DNA of 64,000 nucleotides from positions 3,720,001 to 3,784,000 of the forward strand of contig NZ_CP139368.1 of NCBI RefSeq assembly GCF_034120055.1, read 5' to 3'. This DNA comes from Microbacterium rhizosphaerae (GTDB lineage: Bacteria > Actinomycetota > Actinomycetes > Actinomycetales > Microbacteriaceae). Positions 34,346 to 42,787 of this stretch are shown here, piece by piece. Numbering within the stretch: the first letter of the stretch is position 1; each line of letters opens with the position of its first letter. A program made the translations under genes and the position numbers. A model generated the notes under the pieces. The model was not told where the DNA came from. It searched no databases and saw nothing but the letters and a program-made list of their open reading frames with translations.

Positions 34346-35446
34346 CTATGCAGCCCGCGCGAGATGACGAACGGCCTCGGGGTAGGCGAGGCCCGGTGGA
34401 AGCGCGATGCCGGGTTCGGTCGGAGCGTGCAGGAGTCCGTCCGCGTCCACCACGGATTCACGCGTGACCGCGGTGGAGGTGACGAGCGACTCGTAGTACG
34501 TCGTGTTCGAGATGGCCATGCACAGGTGCTCGGCCGTCACGCCTCCCCCATGGACTTCGGCGCGGACGCGGAACGAGTCGGCGAGGTGCGCGGTGCGCAT
34601 GGCGCCCGTCATCCCGCCGCGAAGCCCTGCACTCGTGCGCACCCCGAACGTGGCGGCTCCGGCCGCGATGAAGTCGGCGCTGTTCATATATGCGCCGTCC
34701 GAGGTCTCGGCCGACAGCAGCGGCACGTCGACCGCGCGGGCCAGCTCGCGGTAGGCGTTCACACTGAACTCGCGCATGGGTTCCTCGTACCACCGGTAGT
34801 TCGCATCCGACAGCGCCTTACCCAGGTAGATGGCATCCGGCAGATCGAACCCGGCCGACCCGTCGTACATGAGGTCCATCTCGTCCCCCACGTGCTCCCG
34901 CAGCGCGAGACACAGCGCCGCATCCCGCTTCGCATCGCCCCATGCGTGGAGCTTGATCGCCGGGTAGCCGAGCTCGATGCACTGGGACGCGACATCCAGG
35001 AACTGCTCGGTCGTGTCGAACGTGACCGTGGACGCGTACGCGGGAATCGATTCGCGCATGCCGCCCATCAGCTTCCACACCGGCAGGCCCGCCGCGCGAC
35101 CCGCGAGATCCCACAGGGCGATGTCGATCAGTCCGAAGACAGGGAGCGGGAACTCGTGCAGGCGGTCGAGCTCCCACATGCGGTCATAGTGCCACTCCCG
35201 CAGCAGTGGGTCCTTGCCGAGGTACTCAGGCCGGTACACGCGCTCGACGAGATGCCCGACCACATCACGAGCACCCAAGCGCGAGAAGAATGCCGCTCCA
35301 TCCACTCCCTCGTCCGTGCCGACCCGCAGCACTACGCCTTCGCTCGGCCCGTACTCGGCGCTGCCGGGTAATCCTGCGCGCCAGCGGAACGGGGGGTCGA
35401 CCGGCGGAACGGACACCGCGTGCACCTCGATGTGCGTGATCTTCAT
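34346..35446 (-). CDS. Enolase-superfamily sugar-acid enzyme, KxH type
   Basis: 366 residues from the ATG at 35446 with GAGGAAG upstream. The lysine motif reads AIKLHAWGD (KxH rather than KxK). Metal ligands are predicted in LMYDGSAG (Asp), RWYEEPM (Glu) and LLSAETSD (Glu). The barrel end has RAEVHGGGVTAEH. KxH members include dehydratases of fuconate, rhamnonate and tartrate, but subgroup calls need alignment. First gene of the minus-strand operon with the ABC importer, divergent from the FadR-like regulator. Confidence 0.8.
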   Translation of the reverse strand: MKITHIEVHAVSVPPVDPPFRWRAGLPGSAEYGPSEGVVLRVGTDEGVDGAAFFSRLGARDVVGHLVERVYRPEYLGKDPLLREWHYDRMWELDRLHEFPLPVFGLIDIALWDLAGRAAGLPVWKLMGGMRESIPAYASTVTFDTTEQFLDVASQCIELGYPAIKLHAWGDAKRDAALCLALREHVGDEMDLMYDGSAGFDLPDAIYLGKALSDANYRWYEEPMREFSVNAYRELARAVDVPLLSAETSDGAYMNSADFIAAGAATFGVRTSAGLRGGMTGAMRTAHLADSFRVRAEVHGGGVTAEHLCMAISNTTYYESLVTSTAVTRESVVDADGLLHAPTEPGIALPPGLAYPEAVRHLARAA

Positions 35447-35499
35447 TGAGCACTTCCTCGTCGGCATCCCGGCGTGGATGCGATAGGACAGACGTTACA

Positions 35500-35551
35500 C
35501 GTTTGATGTTTGGCAAGGCAAGTGTCAATACATCACTCGTTTCATGTTTCG
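35500..35551. promoter_or_regulatory. Direct-repeat candidate binding site for the FadR-like regulator
   Basis: CGTTTGATGTTTGG (35500-35513) and CGTTTCATGTTTCG (35538-35551) are direct repeats 38 bases apart in the divergent promoter region between the enolase-superfamily gene and the GntR gene. Confidence 0.45.
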
Positions 35552-35595
35552 TAGACGGTAGCCTCTTCCCAGGGGAACCGAAGGGAGGGGTGCCG

Positions 35596-36357
35596 ATGCC
35601 ACGGGTGGAGACCACGTACGCAGGATCACCGGTACGCCGCCCAAAGCGCCTGAGCACGTCGATCGCCGACGAGTTGCTGCGCCGCGTCGTGTCCGGGGCG
35701 TACCCCGTGGGCACCCCACTGCCGGCCGAGCCACTGCTCGTCGCGGAGTTCGACGTCAGCCGGCCCGTCGTCCGGGAGGCCGTCAAGTCGTTGGAGACGG
35801 CGGGGCTCGTCTCGATCCGCCAGGGCGACGGCACGATCGTGCGAGATCGAGGCCTGTGGAGCATCCTCGACCCCCGAGTCCTGCGCGTCGCCCTCGCCTA
35901 CGACATCGGCTCACGCCTGACCGACGACGCGACGGAACTGCGCGCCGAACTCGAATGCGACCTCCTCCGGCAAGCCGCCGCGCACCTCACGGAGGCCGAT
36001 TTCGCCGCCATGCGGGAGTATCTGGAGACGATGGACACCGCCACCGGCCTTGCGGAGCTGGGGGACGCGGACCACGCGTTCCACGGGACCTACCGGGCGA
36101 GGGCGGGGAACGAGCTGAAGTCGAGCATTGTGAAGCTGCTCGTCGAGGAGATGCCCGCGCCGGAACGCGTCAGGAGCGAGCCGCGCGCCATGTACGACGG
36201 CGCCAACCGCGATCACTGGGCCATCTACAACGCGCTCCGGGAGGGCTGCGTCGATGACGCCGTCGACACCCTCGGGCGCCACATCCGCGAAAGATGGATC
36301 TCAGCGCCCACGACGCAGGGTCACGATGAAGCGCTGTCATCACCAAGATCCGGCTGA
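35596..36357 (+). CDS. GntR-family regulator, FadR subfamily
   Basis: 253 residues from the ATG at 35596 with GGGAGGGG upstream; the frame is open further 5' without a start signal. Winged helix at residues ~20-80 (STSIADELLRRVVSGAYPVG, LVAEFDVSRPVVREAVKSLE, GLVSIRQGDGTIV). The C-terminal all-helical FCD domain (LRAELECDLLRQAA, DADHAFHGTYR, NRDHWAIYNALREG) has the Asp/His residues that usually hold a metal and bind a carboxylate. It probably controls the divergent sugar-acid operon. Confidence 0.88.
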   Translation: MPRVETTYAGSPVRRPKRLSTSIADELLRRVVSGAYPVGTPLPAEPLLVAEFDVSRPVVREAVKSLETAGLVSIRQGDGTIVRDRGLWSILDPRVLRVALAYDIGSRLTDDATELRAELECDLLRQAAAHLTEADFAAMREYLETMDTATGLAELGDADHAFHGTYRARAGNELKSSIVKLLVEEMPAPERVRSEPRAMYDGANRDHWAIYNALREGCVDDAVDTLGRHIRERWISAPTTQGHDEALSSPRSG

Positions 36358-36471
36358 AAACGATCGACCACCCTTGGCTGGCAGCGGTCGTGTTCGAGCA
36401 TGTTCCGGGTAGCCGAACTCTCGAAGACTCACGGGGCTCTAAGTCGTGGTTCACGGCCGGGCTCGCCCCCG

Positions 36472-36609
36472 ATGACTCTTCACGAACTCCGACGCACCGC
36501 TGCATCGCTCGCGGTTCGATCCGGCGCGACGGTGACGGCGATCCAGCGGATGCTCTGCCACAGCTCCGCAGCGATCACGCTGGATGTCCACTCAGATCAC
36601 GCGGATCCT
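36472..36609 (+). pseudogene. Tyrosine recombinase C-terminal remnant
   Basis: About 46 codons: MTLHELRRTAASLAVRSGAT, then VTAIQRMLCHSSAAITLDVH. This is the C-terminal catalytic segment of a phage-type integrase, with HxxR (HELR) and the second His (LCH, usually LGH). The nucleophilic Tyr, normally TLDVY, is His here, and the N-terminal 80 percent of the protein is missing. It ends 11 bases before the att-like repeat, the arrangement expected for an integrase that used that site. Confidence 0.7.
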
Positions 36610-36620
36610 TGCGAGGGGAA

Positions 36621-36704
36621 GTGGCGGAGACGGAGGGATTTGACTTGTTCTGGCAGAACGGTCAGTTCAGTCGCGTTGGCCGCTGCTTCGTTGATTTCAC
36701 GCGG
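36621..36704 (+). repeat. tRNA-Ser 3'-end att-like direct repeat, copy 2
   Basis: GTGGCGGAGACGGAGGGATT at the left end and TTGATTTCACGCGG at the right, same orientation as copies at 30663 and 49150. It directly follows the recombinase remnant. The 235 bases after it, up to the terminator, hold no recognisable gene. Confidence 0.65.
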
Positions 36705-36939
36705 TTCGGTGGCGCCGGTGCCTCCTTTTGAGCAGGGTCCGACGGTGCTCGCACACGCACGATTGTCTTCATTTCTTCTCACGGCGTTCCCGCGAGCAAC
36801 AGCTGCGAAGACCTTAACGGCGTGGGACAGCGCACCGGAATCATGCGGAGGTCCGCAGTTTTCGCCACACTGTCGCGATCAACCGCTGTGAAGGCCGAAT
36901 CAAAGAGCCTGAAAGAAGGAAGGACCCGGGAAGTGGTGG

Positions 36940-36982
36940 CGGCTCCGGTCGTGCGAACTCGGGATCGGCACGACCGGAGCCG
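36940..36982 (-). terminator. Hairpin terminator of the fructan operon
   Basis: Perfect 15-bp inverted repeat CGGCTCCGGTCGTGC / GCACGACCGGAGCCG with a 13-base loop, seven bases beyond the stop of the GH32 gene. There is no long T run, as is usual in high-GC actinobacteria. Confidence 0.8.
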
Positions 36983-36989
36983 CGGTCTC

Positions 36990-39521
36990 TCAGCGCGCGA
37001 GCGGCGTGACCGTCAGCTGCGAGAGCTGAGCGGTGCCACCTGTCGCGGTCGTCGCGATGCCCGTGCTTCGGACATCCGGGAACACGAGCTGCGTCATCGC
37101 GACGCGGCCGTCCTGCGCGAAGACCTCGATCGAGTTCGCATCCACGTAGATCCGCAGGTTCAGCTGCCCCTTATCGAGCGCGACCCTCGCGCTGTCGACG
37201 ACCGGGAAGGCCGGGTTGAAGCCCGTGTTGCCGCTGTGCGTGCGGTCGAGGCTCAACGTGCTGGTGCGTGTGTCGTACTTCAGATCCACGCTCTGCGTGC
37301 CGTCTGCCGACCGCAGCAGCTGCAGTCCGAACGTGTCCGCGGTACCCGGCGTCAGCACGGCGTCGACACGGGCCGATCCCGTGGTCGTGCCGATCCCGAG
37401 CGCCCGCGTCCCGGCGATCGGCCCCGACTTCGCCCTCTGCGCGTCGCGGTTCACCGCGAGCGCGTCGATACCGGGTGCCACGGTCTGCACGATTCGTGGC
37501 TTGCCGTCCACCGTCTGGAGGGAAAGGATGCGAGGCGCCGACTGCTGTCCACGCCACGGAGATGTCGGGATCGCGTTCGCGTAGTCCCAGTTGTTCACCC
37601 ACCCGATCGCGATGCGCTGGCCCTTGGGCGCGTCGTTGTACGTGACGGCGGCGTAGAAGTCGTGACCATTGTCGAGCCAGTGGGCGCGCTGAACTGCGCT
37701 CTGGGCCGGTACGTCGGCGAGCGTCGGCTCGTCGGCGATCAGATGACCCCATCCGCCCGTGTTCAGGTCGACGAACTGCAGCTGCGCCTGCGCGCCTTGC
37801 AGGTCGCGGACGTCCCAGCTCGCCCAGTCGAGGCCTCCGCCGTCATTGCCTGTCGCACTGCGCACGACCTGCCCGCCTACGAGGAGGTTCACACCGGTCT
37901 CGGTGTTCCACGGTTGTGCGATCGTGTCGGCGAACACGATCTCATCGACCATGAAGTGCCCCCATCCGGTGCTGCCGTCGTTGTCGTCGACAACCTGCAG
38001 GCTCGCCTGCTGGCCGACGTACTTCGACGCATCCAGGTGCACCCAGTCCATGTTCGGGGTGCCGTTGCCGGTGACGCTGTCGACGACCTGCCCGTTCACC
38101 ACGAGGTTGACCGAGGTGGGGTTCGCCTGGCCCCAGGGGTGGTTGCCGCCCGCTGTGAGCAGGTCGATGTACGGATGCGTGACGGTGAACGACGGCGAAG
38201 TGATCGTCCCTGTCGAGGCGTCGCCGCTGCCGAAAGTGTCGAGCACGCCGGTTCCGACCTGGCCGCTCAGCGTCTCGTGTGACGGCGCGATGCCGGCGAA
38301 GGCTCCCGTTCCCGTCCAGCCCGGCAGGGATGTCCCCTCGAAGTCCTGGAAGACCTCCCCGGCGGGCGGCGCCGTGGATCCACCGGGCACGTACGGGTGG
38401 TTCCCACCGGCGATGAGGAAGTTGAGATAGCCCTTATCGATCGTGAATGTGGGCGAGGTGAGTGTGCCGGTCTCGGCGTCGGCGCCGTGGAACGTGTCGA
38501 TGTAGCCGGTGCCGATCGCCCCGGTCACGCCTGTGTCACGCGCGGGGCCGTCACCGAACGCGGTGCCGGTCGTCGTCCAGCCCGCGCCGTAGGTCGCGCC
38601 CTCGAAGTCGTTCAGCACGGATCCCGTCGGAGGCGTGTACGCGCCCTCGCTGTTCGTGAACGTCTTGCCGTCGAAGTCGCCGACGAAGTACTCCGCCTTG
38701 CCCGCGACGTTGACGGTCAGGACCCACTTCGTCTGGTCCTTCTTCCCGTCGAGCTGCATCGGGAAGAGATCAGGGCACTCCCAGACGGCGCTCGCGACGC
38801 CGTCGGGGCCGAACTCGCTGAGTTCCGTCCAGCTCTTGAGGTCCGGTGAGCCGTAGATCGCGGCCTTGTGCTGGTCGGAAAGGGCGACGATCATCCGCCA
38901 CTCGTGGGCCGGCGCGTACCAGAACACCTTCGGGTCGCGGAAGTTGTGCGAGCCGATGTCGATCACGGGGTTGCCGGAGTACTTCGTCCACGTCGTCCCG
39001 CTGTCGTTGCTGTACGCGATGGACTGGCGCTGCACGCCGGTGGCCTTCACCGCGCTCGTGTAGACCGCGACGAGCGGGCCGTGCCCGCCGGTTCCGAGTC
39101 CGCTCGTGTTCGACTCGTCGTTCACGACGCTGCCCGACCACACCTCTTCCGTCGCGTCCATCGGAATCGCGATCGGCAGTTCCGTCCAGTGCGCGAGGTC
39201 GGTGCTGACCGCATGCCCCCACGACGCGTTGCCGCCCGTGTTCCCGAGCGGGTTGTACTGGTAGAAGAGGTGGTACTTCCCTCCGGTGTAGATGAGCCCG
39301 TTGGGATCGTTCATCCAGTGCTGCGCCGGCGCGTAGTGGTAGACGGGCCGCCCGTCGCCCGCGGACGGGGAGGGGGACGGAGACGCGATAGACGCGGACT
39401 GCGTGGCTGTCGGCGCCGCCTCGGCGAATGCGGGTGCGACCCCTGCCGCGGCCAACCCTACGGCCGCGGCGAGCGCGATCAGTGTCCGGCGTTTCGAAAG
39501 TGTCGTCATCGACGTGACCAT
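36990..39521 (-). CDS. Secreted GH32 fructan hydrolase with inserted beta-modules (first)
   Basis: 843 residues from the ATG at 39521; a second ATG at 39509 is equally possible because AAGGA lies better for it. Signal peptide ends near AFAEA. Family 32 triad: nucleophile Asp72 in WMNDPNG, FRDPKVFW, and acid/base Glu in WECPDLFP. After GDFDGKTF the propeller is interrupted by about 300 residues containing two similar modules (NDFEGATYGAGWTTTG... and QDFEGTSLPGWTGTG..., each ending in a GGNHP motif) and lectin-like blocks ending GWGHFMVDE and GWGHLIADE, before resuming at HWLDNGHDFYAAVTYND. Probably an exo-acting levanase or inulinase. It lies 106 bases after the PfkB kinase gene at the end of the fructose-importer operon. 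Confidence 0.88.
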   Translation of the reverse strand: MVTSMTTLSKRRTLIALAAAVGLAAAGVAPAFAEAAPTATQSASIASPSPSPSAGDGRPVYHYAPAQHWMNDPNGLIYTGGKYHLFYQYNPLGNTGGNASWGHAVSTDLAHWTELPIAIPMDATEEVWSGSVVNDESNTSGLGTGGHGPLVAVYTSAVKATGVQRQSIAYSNDSGTTWTKYSGNPVIDIGSHNFRDPKVFWYAPAHEWRMIVALSDQHKAAIYGSPDLKSWTELSEFGPDGVASAVWECPDLFPMQLDGKKDQTKWVLTVNVAGKAEYFVGDFDGKTFTNSEGAYTPPTGSVLNDFEGATYGAGWTTTGTAFGDGPARDTGVTGAIGTGYIDTFHGADAETGTLTSPTFTIDKGYLNFLIAGGNHPYVPGGSTAPPAGEVFQDFEGTSLPGWTGTGAFAGIAPSHETLSGQVGTGVLDTFGSGDASTGTITSPSFTVTHPYIDLLTAGGNHPWGQANPTSVNLVVNGQVVDSVTGNGTPNMDWVHLDASKYVGQQASLQVVDDNDGSTGWGHFMVDEIVFADTIAQPWNTETGVNLLVGGQVVRSATGNDGGGLDWASWDVRDLQGAQAQLQFVDLNTGGWGHLIADEPTLADVPAQSAVQRAHWLDNGHDFYAAVTYNDAPKGQRIAIGWVNNWDYANAIPTSPWRGQQSAPRILSLQTVDGKPRIVQTVAPGIDALAVNRDAQRAKSGPIAGTRALGIGTTTGSARVDAVLTPGTADTFGLQLLRSADGTQSVDLKYDTRTSTLSLDRTHSGNTGFNPAFPVVDSARVALDKGQLNLRIYVDANSIEVFAQDGRVAMTQLVFPDVRSTGIATTATGGTAQLSQLTVTPLAR

Positions 39522-39627
39522 CCTTCATGGGTGGAGGGAGAGGACCAGAACCCGGTCCCGGATGCCGCGGCGGAAACCGCGGAGTCAAGAGGCGCAGGCC
39601 GACGTCGGGCAGCGCGCGCAACGGCTG

Positions 39628-40596
39628 TCAGGCGGGTGCCGGCGCGCTGTCGCTGAGCGCGCGCTCCAGTTCTGCGGCGGTCGGGGGGACGGCACCTGCG
39701 CGGCTGACGGTGATGCTCGCCGCCACGGCGGCCACGTGCCCGATCGATGCGAGGTCGGCCGGCTGGAGGGTCTCGGCGAGCACACGACGCACGCCGAGAC
39801 GGGAGACGATCGCGGCGATGAGCCCCGTCATGTATGCGTCCCCGGCGCCGATGGTGTCGATCGCGCGCGTGGGCCGGGCCGGCACATGGACCGTCGCACC
39901 CTCGGTGTGGAGCGTGCTGCCTTCGGCGCCTGCGGTGACGGCGACGAGGCGGGCGCCGCAGGCGAGCAGTCTCTCGGGCACACCCCCGTCCGGGTAGAGC
40001 CACGCAGCATCCTCGTCGCTGAGCTTCACGACCGGGGCGCGGGCGGCGTAGTGTTCGACGAGCACCCGCGTCTCCTGCCGGGACGGAACGAGCGCCGGAC
40101 GGATGTTGGGATCGAAGGTGACGAGGACATCCTCGGGCAGTGCCTCCACGAGCGCGAGCACGCGGTCGGCGCCGGGGGGGCGCAGGGCTCCGATCGACCC
40201 GACGTGCACGGCGATGACGTCTGAGACGACCGGCGTCAGTGTGAAGTCCCACTCGAGGTCGAACTCGTAGGAGGCCGATCCGTCCGCACCGATGAGGGCG
40301 CGGGCGGACGATGTGCGCCGGTCTGCGGCATCCGTCCGCTCGATCCGCACACCGGCCGACGCGAGATGGCGGACGATGTCGTCCCCGTCCTCATCGTCGC
40401 CGAACTCGGTCGCGAAGACGGTCGGGATGCCGAGGCGCCCGAGTCCGAACGCCACGTTGAGCGGGCTTCCGCCGACGTGACGGGTGAGCTCACCGCCGCG
40501 ATCGACGATGTCGATGAGCGACTCCCCGACGACCAGGATGGGGTGCCCATCCGCGGCGGACGCCGGAGCCGTGTCCGAAAGAGGGATCGAGGTCAT
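39628..40596 (-). CDS. PfkB-family sugar kinase, probable fructokinase
   Basis: 322 residues from the ATG at 40596, overlapping the stop of the ABM gene. Sugar-binding GGSPLNVAFGLGRLG near the start and the ribokinase/PfkB signature DTIGAGDAYMTG with the catalytic Asp near the end. It transfers phosphate from ATP to a hexose. Its place after a fructose-type importer and before a secreted GH32 enzyme makes fructose the likely substrate. Confidence 0.87.
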   Translation of the reverse strand: MTSIPLSDTAPASAADGHPILVVGESLIDIVDRGGELTRHVGGSPLNVAFGLGRLGIPTVFATEFGDDEDGDDIVRHLASAGVRIERTDAADRRTSSARALIGADGSASYEFDLEWDFTLTPVVSDVIAVHVGSIGALRPPGADRVLALVEALPEDVLVTFDPNIRPALVPSRQETRVLVEHYAARAPVVKLSDEDAAWLYPDGGVPERLLACGARLVAVTAGAEGSTLHTEGATVHVPARPTRAIDTIGAGDAYMTGLIAAIVSRLGVRRVLAETLQPADLASIGHVAAVAASITVSRAGAVPPTAAELERALSDSAPAPA

Positions 40597-40895
40597 ACCG
40601 GCACGGGTTCCAGCCACGTGAGCGTGGAGCCGCCGCCCACGACGAGTGGCGCGAACGCCTCATTGAACCGGGCGCAGTGCGGCGACGCGAGATGCGCGTC
40701 GAACGCTTCCTCGTCCGCGTATTCCTCGTACACGAAGAACCGATCCGGCTCGTCGGCCAGACGGTGCGCATCGAAGCGCACATTGCCCGGCTCCGCTCGC
40801 ACGTCCCGTCCGTACCCGGTGACGAGCGATGCGACCGCATCCCCGGCACCGGGCGTGGCCCGGAACTCGGCGTACAGGTACTTGCCGTCGCTCAT
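40593..40895 (-). CDS. Small ABM-fold (antibiotic biosynthesis monooxygenase-like) protein
   Basis: 100 residues. YLYAEFRATPGAGDAVASLV, FFVYEEYADEEAFDAHLASP and the single ferredoxin-like domain are typical of the dimeric ABM superfamily, whose members include quinol oxygenases and sugar mutarotase-like proteins. Its gene is translationally coupled on both sides: four-base overlaps with the ATPase and kinase genes. Such placement suggests a role in fructose uptake or anomer handling, but no function can be assigned. Confidence 0.75.
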   Translation of the reverse strand: MSDGKYLYAEFRATPGAGDAVASLVTGYGRDVRAEPGNVRFDAHRLADEPDRFFVYEEYADEEAFDAHLASPHCARFNEAFAPLVVGGGSTLTWLEPVPV

Positions 40896-41671
40896 GCCGT
40901 CCGAGCCCCCGTCATGATCCCGACCGCTTCGGTCATCGTGTGTGACGACGGGGTGATCGTCGCCGCCCGCTTGCCCAGACGCTGGATGTGGATCCGGTCG
41001 GCCACCTCGAACACGTGCGGCATGTTGTGGCTGATGAGGATGACAGGAACCCCGCGCTCGCGCAGGCGCTTGATGAGGTCGAGCACCTGGTTGGACTCGC
41101 GCACGCCCAGCGCCGCGGTCGGCTCGTCCAGGACGACGACCTTCGATCCGAATGCCGCCGCGCGCGCCACGGCGACCGCCTGACGCTGACCGCCTGACAG
41201 GTTCTCGATCGGCACGGTGACGTCCTGCAGGGTGGAGATGCCGAGCTCGGTCAGCTCTGCACGGGCGTTCTTGCGCATCGTCTTCGTGTCGAGCATGCGC
41301 AGCGTCGATCCGAGGAAACCGGGGCGTCGCAGCTCGCGGCCCAGATACATGTTGGCGGCGACATCCAGCGCCGGCGAGACCGCGAGAGACTGGTACACCG
41401 TCTCGATGCCCGCCTCCCGGGCGTCCTGCGGCCGGCGGAAGTGCACCGGCCGTCCGTCGAGGCGGATCTCGCCTTCATCGGGGATTTCCGCTCCGGTGAG
41501 GCACTTGATGAGCGTCGTCTTGCCGGCGCCGTTGTCGCCGATGATGGCGAGCACTTCGCCGGCGTACAGGTCGAGGCTGACCCCGTCCAGTCCGACGACG
41601 TGCCCGTAGGTCTTCACGAGCCGGCTCGCCGAGAGAACAGGCGTGCGGGTCTCGGTTGTCGTGTCGCTCAC
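40892..41671 (-). CDS. frcA: Single-domain sugar ABC ATPase, FrcA type
   Basis: 259 residues from the GTG at 41671 (GGAAGG upstream, one-base overlap with the permease stop); the open frame continues upstream into the permease but has no start signal. Walker A GDNGAGKTTL, signature LSGGQRQ, Walker B VVVLDEPTAALG and H-loop ISHNMPH. Ribose-type importers usually use a double ATPase of about 500 residues; a single domain of this length matches FrcA of the rhizobial fructose system FrcBCA. It energises the permease and binding protein encoded just upstream. Confidence 0.87.
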   Translation of the reverse strand: MSDTTTETRTPVLSASRLVKTYGHVVGLDGVSLDLYAGEVLAIIGDNGAGKTTLIKCLTGAEIPDEGEIRLDGRPVHFRRPQDAREAGIETVYQSLAVSPALDVAANMYLGRELRRPGFLGSTLRMLDTKTMRKNARAELTELGISTLQDVTVPIENLSGGQRQAVAVARAAAFGSKVVVLDEPTAALGVRESNQVLDLIKRLRERGVPVILISHNMPHVFEVADRIHIQRLGKRAATITPSSHTMTEAVGIMTGARTA

Positions 41672-42720
41672 TAGCGCACCTTCCGAATCCACTGATCGAT
41701 GGAGACCGCGACGATGACGAGGATGCCGACAGCCAGGGTCTGGTAGAGGACGTCGAGGCCTGCGAGGGCCAGGCCGTTGCGGAACACGCCGACGATGAGA
41801 GCTCCGAGGAGGGTGCCCCACACGTTGCCGCGACCGCCGAAGAGGCTCGTGCCACCGATGACGACGGCGGTGATGGCGTTGAGATTCGCGTCCACCGCCG
41901 CGTTCGGGCTCGACCCGAAGTCGCGGCCGATCTGGATCCAGGCGGCGAGGGCGACCACGGCGCCCGCGACCACGTAGACGCTCAGGAGGACGCGATTGAC
42001 GCGGATGCCGGTGAGGCGTGCCGCCTCCTTGTCGTCGCCGACGGCGTACACGTGGCGTCCCCAGGCGGTTCGGGCGAGGACGAACGAGATGACGACGTAG
42101 AGCAGCAGCATCAGCAGCACGCCGAAAGTGATGTCGACGCCGAGATGGAATGTTGTTCCCGTCCAGGTGACGATGTCGGGCAGCTTGTCGCCCTGCACCG
42201 TCGCGCCGTTCGAGAGGAGCAGCGTCAGCGCGGTGAAGATGCTCAGTGTGCCGAGGGTGACGATGAACGGCGGCAGATTCAGCCGCGTGACGAGGAGCCC
42301 GTTGATGATGCCGGTGGCGAGGCCGGTCAGCAGACCGAGGAGGAGTGCGACGACTCCGGGCAGGCCCATGCCGGCGGCCGCGTTGCCGATGACGACGGAG
42401 CTCAGCACCATCGCAGCGCCGACCGACAGATCGATGCCGGCGGTGAGGATGACGAGAGTCTCGGCCACGCCGAGGGTGCCGATGACGGCGACCTGCTGCG
42501 TGATGAGCGACAGGTTGTTCGGCGCCAGGAAGCGCGGGTTGATCACGCCGAAGATGATCACGGAGATCACGAGTACGATCGCCGGGCTGATCGCCGGATA
42601 GCGGTACAGCACGGCGCGCACGCGCATCATGGGCGTCTGGCGGGCGAGGAACTCGTCGGCCAGGTGAAGCGACGAGGTCGGCGGGTTCGGAGGCGGCGGT
42701 GGCGTTACGGTCGCGGACAT
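41671..42720 (-). CDS. frcC: Sugar ABC permease, FrcC/RbsC type
   Basis: 349 residues with eight to ten membrane helices. Family motifs include LVILTAGIDLSVGAAM, LPPFIVTLGTLSIF, TAWGRHVYAVGDDKEAARLT and GGTSLFGGRGNVWGTLLGA. It forms the channel for the CUT2-type importer with the ATPase and binding protein on either side. Fructose is inferred from the neighbouring GH32 and kinase genes. Confidence 0.9.
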   Translation of the reverse strand: MSATVTPPPPPNPPTSSLHLADEFLARQTPMMRVRAVLYRYPAISPAIVLVISVIIFGVINPRFLAPNNLSLITQQVAVIGTLGVAETLVILTAGIDLSVGAAMVLSSVVIGNAAAGMGLPGVVALLLGLLTGLATGIINGLLVTRLNLPPFIVTLGTLSIFTALTLLLSNGATVQGDKLPDIVTWTGTTFHLGVDITFGVLLMLLLYVVISFVLARTAWGRHVYAVGDDKEAARLTGIRVNRVLLSVYVVAGAVVALAAWIQIGRDFGSSPNAAVDANLNAITAVVIGGTSLFGGRGNVWGTLLGALIVGVFRNGLALAGLDVLYQTLAVGILVIVAVSIDQWIRKVR

Positions 42721-42787
42721 TCTGTTCTCCCGAGTTCTGATGGATAGGGATGCGGGGCGCCGGCGTCTGCGCCGGCGCCCCCTGGTG

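Noticed and set aside
39585..39602. GGCGGAAACCGCGGAG as a set 1 operator
   Set aside because: It is a local GC-rich palindrome lacking the AGAAA/TTTCT arms.
41666..41680. ACTAGCGCAC at the frcC/frcA junction as a rhamnoside-set operator
   Set aside because: Only one arm matches, it lies between coupled genes, and no promoter is expected there.
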